A DNA stretch of 37,124 nt from JAJZCD01 sp964570005. Lineage in GTDB: Bacteria; Patescibacteriota; Saccharimonadia; Saccharimonadales; UBA4665. Under the pieces are notes generated by a model that ran no database searches, was not told where the DNA came from, and saw only the letters and a program-made list of their open reading frames with translations. Location of the stretch: positions 1 to 37,124 of the forward strand of contig CAZMWE010000009.1 in assembly GCA_964570005.1 (NCBI GenBank), read 5' to 3'. The position numbers and the translations under genes are program-made. Shown piece by piece: positions 1 to 7,210 of this stretch (its first letter is position 1; every line of letters starts with the position of its first letter).

Positions 1-74
1 GTAAGGTAGAACACTGCGCACACCGCCACAAGGAACGATAGCGCGTAGTACTGTACTCGCTGCCAAGCTGACAC
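1..74 (-). CDS. N-terminal part of a membrane protein (cut by window edge)
   Basis: Only the first 24 codons are inside the window. The reading frame starts at a GTG and gives M-S-A-W-Q-R-V-Q-Y-Y followed by a hydrophobic run (A-L-S-F-L-V-A-V-C-A-V-F-Y-L), which reads as a first transmembrane helix or signal anchor. The GTG was chosen because a good ribosome site (GGAAAGGA) lies 7 nt before it; an ATG in another frame abuts that site with no spacing and gives a less membrane-like peptide. A strong -10 element lies about 65 nt upstream. No family can be named from so short a piece. Confidence 0.55.
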   Translation of the reverse strand, partial: MSAWQRVQYYALSFLVAVCAVFYL

Positions 75-139
75 GAGTCATTCCTTTCCGAGGGGGGATT
101 GTTAAGAAACTAGCATACCTGGATGGCATACCTTTACAT

Positions 140-148
140 ATTATAACA
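140..148 (-). promoter_or_regulatory. Extended -10 promoter for the left-edge gene
   Basis: The minus strand reads TGTTATAAT, a perfect TATAAT with the TGN extension. No convincing -35 lies at 16-18 nt, which suits an extended -10 promoter. It would give a leader of roughly 60 nt before the GTG at 74. Confidence 0.5.
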
Positions 149-228
149 TAAAGATTGAGTTTTTCATCATGCTTCGGCTTGTTTTCCTTTGGTGATCTGA
201 TACTGTTCACTTAATGGAGGAACGACTT

Positions 229-607
229 GTGGCAAAATCTAGGAACTTCAGGTTTGATAGTGAAGCTAATTGCCGCTTTTAAAAATCGCTAGGAATCATA
301 GTGCACTTGATGTACACGTAGCAGCGCAAGAATTAATCGAGGCAAAACACTTGATGCAATTATAGAAATCCGTCATCTGGGGCGCATGTCTGGCAAACGA
401 GCAGATGAAATTGGGAACGAGGCTACTCTGGAGTATGGCAGGCGATTTGGAGCTCTAAAAGTTAAAGGCGGATATAATATTTATAAAGGCGCGTCTATCA
501 TTCCCACGTACACACCAGGCAGTATGCAGTCGATCATCTTCATGCTAGCTTGTTTATTGATTGCTTTGATCTTATTCGTGGTAATTATCAAAGCGCAACG
601 GAGCTGA
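229..607 (+). pseudogene. Small membrane-protein gene broken by two frameshifts
   Basis: A good Shine-Dalgarno (GGAGG, 216-220) precedes a GTG at 229, but that frame stops after 16 codons. Protein-like sequence continues in a second frame (LKIARNHSALDVHVAAQELI...) and then in a third (DAIIEIRHLGRMSGKRADEI...) up to a C-terminal transmembrane helix (IIFMLACLLIALILFVVII) and the stop at 607. One missing T in the run near 282 and one missing base near 351 would restore a single protein of about 126 residues. The last part alone gives a 73-aa frame from an ATG at 386 with no good ribosome site. I read this as a decayed gene; two sequencing errors are the alternative. The protein is not recognised; it resembles a small tail-anchored protein. 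Confidence 0.5.
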
Positions 608-625
608 GTGAGATACCATGCAATC

Positions 626-1630
626 TTACTGGCCAACCGGTGTAGCTGACTGCTGCGTGCAAACACCCGGACCACCAAAATAGATCGTGCCCCCGTCTTG
701 AAGGTAGTTGTACGGGGCTTTTGAGCCAAATAGGACCACTCCTGGAACAGGGTTATATGGACCCGGACCCTGGACGTCGCTATTGGGTACCAGACCATCC
801 TGCGAATACGGCTGTAAAGCCGAAGGGAGATTACCATGCACGAGGTGAAAATCACCTATCGCAACCGCTCCGGAGTCCGTACCTCGCACGCCATTGCCCA
901 TCGGGGTGCAAGAACCTACCGTATGCTCCGCTACCTCACCGATTGCCTCCACAAATGTAGAATTCTTGAAGGTCCCGTCCCATTTTGATTCAGGAAAATA
1001 ACCAAAATCCTGACCATTATATGACACCCACCACGCGCCGCCGTGCTTAGACAAATAGTGAATTCCGAATACGCCGGTCACACCCGGTTGCAGCGTCTCG
1101 CCTGGGCGTATCGTACTCGAAGTCGGGACAAAACCGCAGCCGTTGTAGCAACCTCGCCCACCAACCCGTCCTAAGACAAACAGTCGTGGATTGGTATCAT
1201 CGGCATGTGCGTCCTTGTCAACGGTCCAGCCTATCTCAATGCTTGACTGCAAGTTTCCATCGAGTGCAACGCCAAGCTCAGCAAGCGAGTGTACTCCGCC
1301 AGGCCCCACTTTTGGATCCGCCTGAGTTATGGCAACTGACGCCCCTTCGTTAAGCGCTGACTCCTCACCACCAACCCAGTAGTAGGCACCGCTTGGTGTC
1401 TGGCTGACCGCCGTACAGCCGCTGCCCAGCACCGCGACACTACCCATCAAACAGGCGGCTGCGAGCCTTCTCGGTGCATTTTTTATACGCTCAACAAGAC
1501 CTATGGCTGTCTCAGATAGCTTTGATAATGTTGATGCCCGAGCCAACAAAGCCGACTCCTCTGACTGCGGCGCCCACTCCGCTAAGTTGGGGACTGGGGC
1601 TAGCGACAGCTCTGATGCTAGTACCGACAT
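626..1630 (-). CDS. Secreted/anchored neprosin-like glutamic peptidase (DUF239)
   Basis: A 334-aa protein. Residues 1-55 are polar, 56-71 form a hydrophobic segment after a double Arg (APRRLAAACLMG...), and Cys72 could be a lipid-attachment cysteine, although the lipobox (LGSGC) is not canonical. Residues about 114-262 match the neprosin/DUF239 pattern: SSIEIGWTV, PRLFVLGR, CYNGCGFV, WWVSYNGQDFGYFP, EAIGEVAE and TPMGNGV. Neprosin is a glutamic peptidase with two catalytic glutamates in an I-E-x-G-W block and a G-E-V block; the equivalents here would be Glu132 and Glu232. The Cys161/Cys165 pair is also typical. It is probably exported and acts outside the cell on proteins of the surroundings or a host, which is inference. 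The domain is best known from plants and is scattered in bacteria. It has its own promoter with an adjacent palindrome (1682-1707). The start codon is not certain because the region before the hydrophobic segment is long. Confidence 0.75.
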   Translation of the reverse strand: MSVLASELSLAPVPNLAEWAPQSEESALLARASTLSKLSETAIGLVERIKNAPRRLAAACLMGSVAVLGSGCTAVSQTPSGAYYWVGGEESALNEGASVAITQADPKVGPGGVHSLAELGVALDGNLQSSIEIGWTVDKDAHADDTNPRLFVLGRVGGRGCYNGCGFVPTSSTIRPGETLQPGVTGVFGIHYLSKHGGAWWVSYNGQDFGYFPESKWDGTFKNSTFVEAIGEVAEHTVGSCTPMGNGVRGTDSGAVAIGDFHLVHGNLPSALQPYSQDGLVPNSDVQGPGPYNPVPGVVLFGSKAPYNYLQDGGTIYFGGPGVCTQQSATPVGQ

Positions 1631-1956
1631 GTGATTAACTCTTTTATTCCGATTATCGTAATATTCTTTAAATCGATGTGCATTATACGATGTGTGATGA
1701 GATCACAAATGAAAACCATTCGCCTTGAGCACCCCTCGCCTATCGATGATAATATATCAGAAACATCGATGACTTTAATATATTTAGTGGTTTTTAGCAA
1801 CCTCGCCATACTGACACACCTCGGTCGTACTACAGCTTTACCCCAAGAAAGCACCCCAAACTTGCTTATGGCTGATATACTAAATGTAGTGATTGCCTGA
1901 AGAGTCGCAAAGTAAGGATTACGGTCAGCATCCCACCCGGGTCGCAGACATTACGC
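1631..1956. other. Gene-less stretch of about 325 bp with the promoter of the neprosin-like gene
   Basis: I find no convincing gene here; the open frames on both strands have unusual composition and no ribosome sites. The only clear content is the minus-strand promoter and palindrome at 1682-1707. ATCGATGA occurs twice near 1742-1772, of unknown meaning. Confidence 0.5.
1682..1707 (-). promoter_or_regulatory. Promoter and operator-like palindrome of the neprosin-like gene
   Basis: The minus strand has a perfect -10 (TATAAT, 1682-1687) about 50 nt before the start at 1630. Just upstream lies a perfect 6-3-6 palindrome, TGTGAT-GAG-ATCACA (1693-1707), in the -10/-35 spacer. A protein bound there would block RNA polymerase, so a repressor site is likely. 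It resembles half-sites of CRP/FNR-type proteins but has a 5-nt, not 6-nt, gap between TGTGA and TCACA. Confidence 0.5.
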
Positions 1957-2148
1957 ATGAAGCATAACCCACCGCTCCAGAATGACCCCAACGATTCACC
2001 GGCCGCCCGCAAGCGCCGATTGAAACAGCGATTGCGCGAGATCAACGAACGCAACGACCGCGAGATGAGCGCGCTTATGAAGTCAATCGAGAAAGTCAAA
2101 GCCACTTTCCGCCCCAAGAAGTCGGGCAAACGAACCATCGAGCGTTAG
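1957..2148 (+). CDS. Small basic coiled-coil protein, unknown function
   Basis: A 63-aa protein that is rich in Arg/Lys/Glu and predicted helical (RKRRLKQRLREINERNDREMSALMKSIEKVKATF), ending in a very basic tail (RPKKSGKRTIER). It has no membrane segment or recognised domain. The composition is protein-like, whereas the opposite-strand frame is not. No strong ribosome site is visible before the ATG, so the start is provisional. It ends 15 nt from the convergent end of the aldo/keto reductase. A nucleic-acid-binding or ribosome-associated role is possible, but nothing shows it directly. Confidence 0.45.
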   Translation: MKHNPPLQNDPNDSPAARKRRLKQRLREINERNDREMSALMKSIEKVKATFRPKKSGKRTIER

Positions 2149-2163
2149 TATCCCCTTTATCTT

Positions 2164-3141
2164 TTATCTATTGACGGTAGACATATCCGGGTAGCGGTCA
2201 CCAGCGGCTATGCCCCTGGGAACAATCGCGTCCAAGCGCTCCAGATCATCCTTAGTCAGCATTACGTCAACTGCGGCAATATTTTCCTGTAGGTATTCGA
2301 CGTGTTTAGTGCCGGGGATAGGTACAATGTCATCTCCTTGTGCGAGCACCCAGGCAAGTGCCAGCTGACCGGGCGTGCAGCTCTTTTCATCAGCAAGTTC
2401 CTTGACCTTTTCGACCAGCTCGAGGTTCTTTTGGAAATTCTCGCCCTGGAAACGCGGCCAGCTGCGGCGGGTATCATCCGGCTCAAAATCATCAGGAGAC
2501 TTGATCTGGCCGGTCAAGAAACCGCGGCCAAGCGGGCTATAGGCCACAAAGCCAATACCAAGTTCCCGCACCGTCGCCAGGATTTCGTCCTCCGGGTCAC
2601 GCGACCACAGGCTGTATTCCGTTTGCAACGCAGTTATGGGGTGCACCTTGGCAGCACGACGGATGGTTTCCGGTGCCGCCTCGCTCATACCGATGTAACG
2701 TATCTTTCCTTCTTTCACCAAGTCGGCCATAGCCCCAATTGTGTCCTCGATAGGTACGTTCGGGTCAACGCGGTGCTGGTAGTACAGATCCACATGATCA
2801 ACATTCAGATTTTTCAAGCTGCGCTCAATACTTTTTCGCACGTATTCCGGGCGACCGTTTACCTTGCCCGTGCGCTGACCATTATCATCGATCTCGTTGC
2901 CGAACTTTGTCGCCAGTATAATCTCATTCCGCCGCCCTTTGATCGCCTTGCCAACCAGCTTTTCATTGGAGAACGGGCCATACATATCGGCCGTATCCAA
3001 AAAATTCACGCCGTGGCCGAGCGCGTACGCAATAGTTTCGAGCGCTTTAGCTTCATCACGTCCGCCGTAAAAGGCACTCATCCCCATGCAGCCGAGACCG
3101 ATGCTTGAGACTTCCAGATCGCCAAGTTTGCGTGTTTTCAT
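2164..3141 (-). CDS. Aldo/keto reductase (AKR13/IolS-YajO-like)
   Basis: A 325-aa NADPH-dependent oxidoreductase with a TIM-barrel fold. The catalytic tetrad is visible as Asp49 and Tyr54 (DTADMYG), Lys79 (LATKFG) and His123 (YYQHRVDP). The C-terminal cofactor-binding block IPGTKHVEYLQEN is present. Length and motifs fit enzymes that reduce aldehydes, ketones or pyridoxal; the substrate cannot be told. The ATG at 3141 was chosen over an upstream start because GGAGG lies 7 nt before it and the protein then begins at the usual MKTRKLG-like first strand. A -10 (TATACT) sits about 28 nt upstream. It is convergent with the small gene ending at 2148 and divergent from the IS-interrupted gene. It is only distantly like the second reductase at 5886-6770, so it is not a recent duplicate. 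Confidence 0.93.
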   Translation of the reverse strand: MKTRKLGDLEVSSIGLGCMGMSAFYGGRDEAKALETIAYALGHGVNFLDTADMYGPFSNEKLVGKAIKGRRNEIILATKFGNEIDDNGQRTGKVNGRPEYVRKSIERSLKNLNVDHVDLYYQHRVDPNVPIEDTIGAMADLVKEGKIRYIGMSEAAPETIRRAAKVHPITALQTEYSLWSRDPEDEILATVRELGIGFVAYSPLGRGFLTGQIKSPDDFEPDDTRRSWPRFQGENFQKNLELVEKVKELADEKSCTPGQLALAWVLAQGDDIVPIPGTKHVEYLQENIAAVDVMLTKDDLERLDAIVPRGIAAGDRYPDMSTVNR

Positions 3142-3168
3142 GTGCTTCCTCCAGTCACTGTCTATTAA

Positions 3169-3174
3169 AGTATA
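3169..3174 (-). promoter_or_regulatory. -10 element of the aldo/keto reductase gene
   Basis: The minus strand reads TATACT (5 of 6 to consensus), giving a leader of about 20 nt that contains the GGAGG ribosome site. No clear -35 is seen. Confidence 0.4.
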
Positions 3175-3309
3175 GCGCCAACCACCCAAACGGAGCTGTA
3201 ACTATTCTCGTAGCGGCTTCGAGTAATGCAAGAAATAATACTGGGAGGATGCGAGAAGCAGCACGCAGTATTTTAGTAGGGCAACTGTTTTTATACGCCG
3301 GGCTTCTAG

Positions 3310-4166
3310 AACCCATCTCAAAAATGCCTCAACAGAATAAGGATACAAGCCAGATGCACGAAGCCAACGAAGTTGGCGAGTGCATGTTCGTATCTTGTAG
3401 CTACTCTCCGGTAATTCTGTAACCAGGCATTGAGCCGTTCAATCTTCCAACGCCGTCGGTACCTTCGTAGTTTGCGTCCATCCTGGGTTTTTGCTTTCAC
3501 CCGACCTTTGCGGTGTGGCGAAAATGAGTTCGCTGCCGAATCGTTCTTTCACCAGTCTGTCGTGCGGATCAGAGTCATACGCCCGGTCAGCTACCAGATG
3601 TACTGGAGCCGCTTTGGTAAGTCTGCCGGCAAGCGTTCGTTCCACCAGGGTGACTTCATGCGGAGAAGCAGAGCCCACGTAGACGGAGACCGGAAGAGAC
3701 TCTCGGTCGCAGATGACCATGAGCTTGGTGCCTTTGCCACGTTTCGTCTTGCCAACACCAGCTCCCCTTTTTTAGCGCTACTGAACGTACCGTCAATGAA
3801 ACATTCTTCCAGGGATATGCAGCCACGAGCATCCATGTCCTGTGCGAGCACACGAAGCAGCTCGGCAAATACGCCGGAACGAACCCACTCCTGAAACCTG
3901 CGGTGGCATGTTTGGTATGGCGGGTACTTATCGGGCAACTCGTTCCACTGAGCGCCAGTTTTCAGTATCCAGAGGATGCCATCCAGCACTGGACGGTCAG
4001 GCAGCCGAGGCCGGCCGCGCTTTGTTGTTTTTGCCTGACTCCTTTTGAGCAACGGAGCCAACAGGTGCCACTGCTCATCCACCAGTCTTTGCATGTTTGT
4101 TTTCCTTGCTTACGAAATAAGGGGGCTGACGCCCTCCTTATTGTAGCGGGAATTTTGAGATGGGTT
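3310..4166 (-). mobile_element. IS5-family (IS427-like) insertion sequence, about 0.86 kb
   Basis: The ends are inverted repeats: the left end reads AACCCATCTCAAAA and the right end is its exact complement, matching 14 bases (15 if the adjoining G/C pair is counted). Each end is flanked by CTAG (3306-3309 and 4167-4170), which could be a 4-bp target duplication; a TA duplication one base further in is equally compatible. Inside is one IS5-type transposase coding region on the minus strand, in three reading-frame segments. Size, end structure and transposase fit the IS427 subgroup. The insertion splits a membrane-protein gene. Confidence 0.88.
3318..4094 (-). pseudogene. IS5-family transposase, two frame changes
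   Basis: The first frame (start 4094) has the DUF4096-type N-terminus: LVDEQWHLLAPLL, RGRPRLPDRPVLDGILWILKTG, QWNELP and CHRRFQEW, then the first catalytic Asp region (FIDGTFSSAKKG). At a run of six A (3768-3773 on the plus strand as T) the sense moves to the -1 frame, continuing KTKRGKGTKLMVICD and the DDE block HLVADRAYDSD. IS427-type elements often use such a shift to make the full enzyme. A second change near 3521-3524, where one T too many lies in a run, moves to a third frame with the conserved C-terminus TQDGRKLRRYRRRWKIERLN. The second shift has no slippery logic and looks like a real mutation or a sequencing error, so the enzyme is probably inactive. Confidence 0.85.
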
Positions 4167-4597
4167 CTAGTATGTGTCTTGATCAAGCCTATGGGGCTGG
4201 CGGTCAACGCCGGCATCAGCTACTACGGGCTTTACCGCGAGACACTCCTCCCCTACGCCGCGGCGCTGCTCGGTGCAGCGTATTTTGCATTACGGGCTAT
4301 CGACGCATTGCCGCCAGATGAAAAAATACTGCGCCTGGCGCTCAAAACCTATGCCTTGCTTATCGTCGGCCTGGTTATTACACCCTACACCGTCAGCACA
4401 TGGCTGAACTACCTGCATATCGTCTGTGGCACGGCGCTGTTTTCTTTGCAGCTGCTCTTGAGTTGTTGGGTCGCATGGAAACTGCGCTACATTTGGTGGA
4501 GTATTGGACTACTACTCGTTGAGCTAGCCAGTGGCATTGCTGCAGCGCACTATTTGAACCTGACTCACGGTTTTTTGCTGCAGTCCCAACTTACCTT

Positions 4598-5254
4598 TCA
4601 AATGGCGTTTGGCGCTTTGCTCGTTTTGAGTTTGCCGGCTTTGGTTCTCGACATCGAAACACCCATAGTGTCAGGCGAGACATGAGGTCGCCGAGCGATG
4701 ATTATCCCCGCCAGCAAACCATTTGATCCAAAAATGTAGATAGGATACAAGAGCTGCGTCGGATCAAGCTTGCCAATCGCCACAATACCGCAGGCGCCGG
4801 CAACTGTTGCAAGCACCCAACTGATGAGCGTTTCGCTATGCGGTGCCTGCCAGGTTTTGTAAACCGTCAGCCAGAAACCGGTAGCATCAACCCCTATTAC
4901 CACCAGCAGCGCCAGCAGAGGGCTACTGACAACTTGCGACACTCCGATACCGAGCGCAGCAATACCTAGCGAAATCCAGTCGCGCCTATGTAGCCTACCG
5001 TAGCCGAAACGTAGTGAACACACTGCTATCGTTCCAGCCGCCATTGCATCGGCAGCGGTCATTAACAGCGCCCAACGTGTCCCCGCTTGAATCTGCCCGA
5101 TAAGCGCAAATGATGACAACGACAAAAACACCCACCAGGTTGCCCGTTCGGGCTTGGTTTTACCGCGGAAGATATCGCGGATATACGGTACCAGCCCAGC
5201 AGTATTTATTACGCCCGAAGCAATCCCAAAACCGGCGAGCAGTGTTTCACTCAT
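4598..5254 (-). CDS. PQ-loop/SemiSWEET-like integral membrane protein
   Basis: A 218-aa protein with about seven hydrophobic helices. Two related blocks are visible: ASGVINTAGLVPYIRDIFRGKTKPERATWWVF near the N-terminus and ATGFWLTVYKTWQAPHSETLISWVL near residues 127-150. This matches the internal duplication of PQ-loop transporters, in which a Pro-containing turn of helix 1 opens the pore; here a Pro is kept in the first block (LVPY). SWEET/PQ-loop proteins move sugars or amino acids, but the substrate here is unknown. The start is supported by an extended -10 (TGCTACAAT) 6 nt before the ATG and by the absence of a ribosome site, so the mRNA is probably leaderless. The last 88 bases overlap the opposite-strand membrane-protein pseudogene, and the tail is polar and likely cytoplasmic. 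Confidence 0.7.
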   Translation of the reverse strand: MSETLLAGFGIASGVINTAGLVPYIRDIFRGKTKPERATWWVFLSLSSFALIGQIQAGTRWALLMTAADAMAAGTIAVCSLRFGYGRLHRRDWISLGIAALGIGVSQVVSSPLLALLVVIGVDATGFWLTVYKTWQAPHSETLISWVLATVAGACGIVAIGKLDPTQLLYPIYIFGSNGLLAGIIIARRPHVSPDTMGVSMSRTKAGKLKTSKAPNAI

Positions 5255-5260
5255 CCGGTC

Positions 5261-5269
5261 ATTGTAGCA
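5261..5269 (-). promoter_or_regulatory. Leaderless promoter (TGCTACAAT) of the PQ-loop gene
   Basis: An extended -10 (TGC + TACAAT) with exactly 6 nt between the hexamer and the ATG places the predicted transcription start on the start codon. The same nine bases stand at the same distance before the aldo/keto reductase gene at 6770. Confidence 0.6.
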
Positions 5270-5275
5270 GACGAG

Positions 5276-5878
5276 CTACAAAAATGAGGTTGGCAGATCA
5301 CCCGCCTGCTCTCGAATAAACTTATAGCGTCCTTCGAAAGCCTTGCGAGCTTCGGGTAGCACAATTTTGTATTTCCAGTCCTTCTCTACCTTGCGCCGAT
5401 TTAGATCCATCAGCTCTTCAAATGTCCTATCGGTAAATGTTTTATCAGTGGCTTCATGCCAGAAGATGTTCAAAAACGGCCCGGCCATATGTGAGCAGCC
5501 ATCCGCTGAAGCTACGACTTGTACTTCAATGGGCGCCTCGTGCAAATCCAGCTCCAGTTTCTTGTCGAGTATTTCTACGTAGTCGGTGGCCCGCTGTGCA
5601 AAATCATCCGAAAAACCAAAGCTGATAAGTGTTTCTAGTCCTTTCGTAAGTGTTGTTTCGTATTGGTGATCATAGTCCAAGATTTTGCCGTAGTCGTGCA
5701 ACCACGCCATCACCTCTACTAGGTCGCGGTCTGCCTCGGGGTAATGATCGCACAGCTCGAGCGCGATTCGCTCCACGATTTCCAGGTGCCACTTTACGAA
5801 CCATTTGTGGTGCACAAACTCTGGGTTGGCCGAAGCCTCCCGGACATGCTGTTTGAACGCCTCATTTTTATCTCGCAT
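5276..5878 (-). CDS. HD-domain phosphohydrolase-like protein
   Basis: A 200-aa soluble protein. The metal-binding H...HD...D signature is visible: His residues in VHHKWFVKWHL, then AWLHDYGK (the HD pair) and a later Asp in VVASADGCSHM. HD-domain proteins hydrolyse phosphate esters of nucleotides or similar small molecules; the substrate cannot be told. The ATG at 5878 is preferred to a TTG two codons upstream. The start lies 8 nt after the stop of the preceding aldo/keto reductase, so the two genes are probably co-transcribed from the leaderless promoter at 6777. It ends 21 nt before the start of the PQ-loop gene, whose own promoter lies in that gap. Confidence 0.85.
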   Translation of the reverse strand: MRDKNEAFKQHVREASANPEFVHHKWFVKWHLEIVERIALELCDHYPEADRDLVEVMAWLHDYGKILDYDHQYETTLTKGLETLISFGFSDDFAQRATDYVEILDKKLELDLHEAPIEVQVVASADGCSHMAGPFLNIFWHEATDKTFTDRTFEELMDLNRRKVEKDWKYKIVLPEARKAFEGRYKFIREQAGDLPTSFL

Positions 5879-5885
5879 AGGCAAA

Positions 5886-6770
5886 CTAGGCCGGCACGTC
5901 TGCCGCGTAATCCAACGGAACGCGTTCGGACGTTAATTGCTGATCAGGATATTCAATACGAAGCCGCTCCATATCTTCAGGCGAAAGCTCCCAGCCGAAC
6001 GCACCCAAGTTCTCTTCGAGGTGTGTTACCTTCGTCGTTTTGGGAATAGTAACTACGCTCGTTTGGGAAATGAGCCAATTGAGCGCCACCTGGTACGGTG
6101 TTTTGTCGTATTTCTCCGCCATTTCATGCAAAACACCTGCTTGTTCCAAGGCACCTTTTTGTAACGGGCCCCATGCCACTACAAACACGTCATTTTCCTG
6201 GCAGTATGTAATAATGCCGCGCTTTTCCGCTTCACGGAACCGTAGGCTGTATTCCAGCTGATTACACACAATCTTGTTTGCTGTACACTTTTGCGCCTCT
6301 TCAAAGCGGGAAACGGTAAAGTTAGAGACGCCAACATGTTTCACTAGCCCCTCGTCGACCAGGCGATCCATGGCACACATCGTATCCGCTATAGATATAC
6401 CTGGGGCAGGAAAACGATGCAACAGATAGAGATCAACGTAGTCAGTCCCCAAACGCTCGAGACTAGCCTTGCAGCTTCGTAACACACCTTCATACGTCTG
6501 GTTGTGCCCGGATACTTTGGTAGTTATGAGTAGCTTGGAACGATCGTAACCTTTTATAGCCGCGCCGACCAGCTCCTCCGAGTGTCCAGCACCATAGCTT
6601 TCAGCTGTATCGATATGTGTAATGCCGTAATCGATTGCTGCTTTAATGGCCGCAATTTCCTTTTCATCGTTTACACTGCTCGCTTCGCCACGACCACCCA
6701 TCTCCCACGTACCAAGCCCGTAAACAGGCAGCGCAAACCCCGACTTCAATGTTTTTACAGGAATATCCAT
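5886..6770 (-). CDS. Aldo/keto reductase, second type
   Basis: A 294-aa NADPH-dependent TIM-barrel oxidoreductase. The tetrad is Asp54 and Tyr59 (DTAESYGAG), Lys85 (ITTKVSG) and His118 (LYLLHRFP). The C-terminal IPKTTKVTHLEENLGAF block is the usual cofactor-binding end of the family. It is related to 2,5-diketogluconate reductase/YtbE-type members; the substrate is unknown. The start at 6770 was chosen because the protein begins with the canonical first strand there (VKTLKSGFALPVYGLGTW), and because TGCTACAAT lies 6 nt upstream. An in-frame extension to 6872 would run through this promoter and lacks a ribosome site. It heads a two-gene unit with the HD-domain gene and is divergent from the YbjQ-like gene. 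Confidence 0.92.
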   Translation of the reverse strand: MDIPVKTLKSGFALPVYGLGTWEMGGRGEASSVNDEKEIAAIKAAIDYGITHIDTAESYGAGHSEELVGAAIKGYDRSKLLITTKVSGHNQTYEGVLRSCKASLERLGTDYVDLYLLHRFPAPGISIADTMCAMDRLVDEGLVKHVGVSNFTVSRFEEAQKCTANKIVCNQLEYSLRFREAEKRGIITYCQENDVFVVAWGPLQKGALEQAGVLHEMAEKYDKTPYQVALNWLISQTSVVTIPKTTKVTHLEENLGAFGWELSPEDMERLRIEYPDQQLTSERVPLDYAADVPA

Positions 6771-6776
6771 GCCGCC

Positions 6777-6785
6777 ATTGTAGCA
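6777..6785 (-). promoter_or_regulatory. Leaderless promoter (TGCTACAAT) of the second aldo/keto reductase
   Basis: An extended -10 lies exactly 6 nt before the ATG and is identical to that of the PQ-loop gene. There is no ribosome site between it and the start codon. Confidence 0.6.
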
Positions 6786-6827
6786 AATAAGAGCACACCG
6801 TAGCCAAGTATGGCATATGGCCCGGCG

Positions 6828-6836
6828 TGCTATTAT
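6828..6836 (+). promoter_or_regulatory. Extended -10 promoter of the YbjQ-like gene
   Basis: TGC followed by TATTAT (6831-6836), about 35 nt before the ATG at 6872. It is divergent from the aldo/keto reductase promoter about 45 bp away. Confidence 0.45.
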
Positions 6837-6871
6837 TGACTTATCTAGTAAGGACAAAGGAACGGTGCGCA

Positions 6872-7210
6872 ATGGAAGACGTCATTATAGTAACCACCAA
6901 CGATATCCCCGGCTACGAGGTAGTTGAGACATATGGTGAAGTTTTTGGCGTACTCGTGAGGAGCCGTAACCTGGTCAGCAATATCGGTGCCGGGCTGAAG
7001 TCGATAGTCGGCGGTGAAATCGGCGGTTACACGAAGCTGCTAAGCAACAGCCGTATTGAAGCAGTGGAGCGATTACGGCAAGCGGCTGCCGAGCGCGGCG
7101 CCAATGCCGTGTTGGCAATGCGATTCGACACCTGTGATATGGGCAGCGCCATGAACGAAGTTGCCGCGTACGGCACCGCCGTCAGGATTCAGCCCAAGGC
7201 CAAAAAATGA
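6872..7210 (+). CDS. YbjQ/UPF0145-family protein
   Basis: A 112-aa soluble protein that matches the YbjQ_1 (PF01906) family over nearly its whole length: DIPGYEVVETYGEVFGV, VRSRNLVSNIGAGLKSIVGGE, YTKLLSNSRIEAVERL, ANAVLAMRFD and YGTAVRI. Members form pentamers and are sometimes called heavy-metal-binding, but their function is not settled. The ATG at 6872 was chosen because an AAAGGA site lies upstream and the family's first strand begins there. Its stop overlaps the ATG of the next gene (ATGA), so the two are translationally coupled. Confidence 0.9.
   Translation: MEDVIIVTTNDIPGYEVVETYGEVFGVLVRSRNLVSNIGAGLKSIVGGEIGGYTKLLSNSRIEAVERLRQAAAERGANAVLAMRFDTCDMGSAMNEVAAYGTAVRIQPKAKK

Larger units (their letters stand above)
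3249..4685 (+). pseudogene. Multi-pass membrane protein gene interrupted by an IS element
   Basis: The 5' piece (ATG 3249 to about 3309) encodes MREAARSILVGQLFLYAGLL and the 3' piece (from about 4167) continues VCVLIKPMGLAVNAG to the stop at 4685. Removing the IS and one copy of the flanking CTAG joins the two pieces exactly in frame, giving a 191-aa protein with five or six hydrophobic helices. The right piece contains LLGAAYFALRAIDAL, ALLIVGLVITPYTV, LFSLQLLLSCWVAW, WWSIGLLLVELASG and FGALLVLSLPALVL. The family is not recognised; it looks like a DUF998-type or similar small integral membrane protein. The hexamer AATACT lies 6 nt before the ATG, so the intact gene may have been leaderless. 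Its last 88 bases overlap, on the opposite strand, the end of the PQ-loop gene. The interrupted gene is presumably non-functional. Confidence 0.75.

Noticed and set aside
2302..3108. A 268-codon open frame on the plus strand opposite the aldo/keto reductase
   Set aside because: It is the antisense of a clear enzyme with all catalytic residues, has no ribosome site and no protein-like domain; long antisense frames are common at this GC content.
3903..4166. A plus-strand start for the membrane protein inside the IS
   Set aside because: The frame runs through the IS right end; homology-like hydrophobic sequence starts only after the inverted repeat, and the left piece supplies the true N-terminus.
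5881..5884. A TTG start two codons before the HD-domain ATG
   Set aside because: An ATG follows at 5878 and suits coupling to the upstream stop; TTG adds nothing to the domain.
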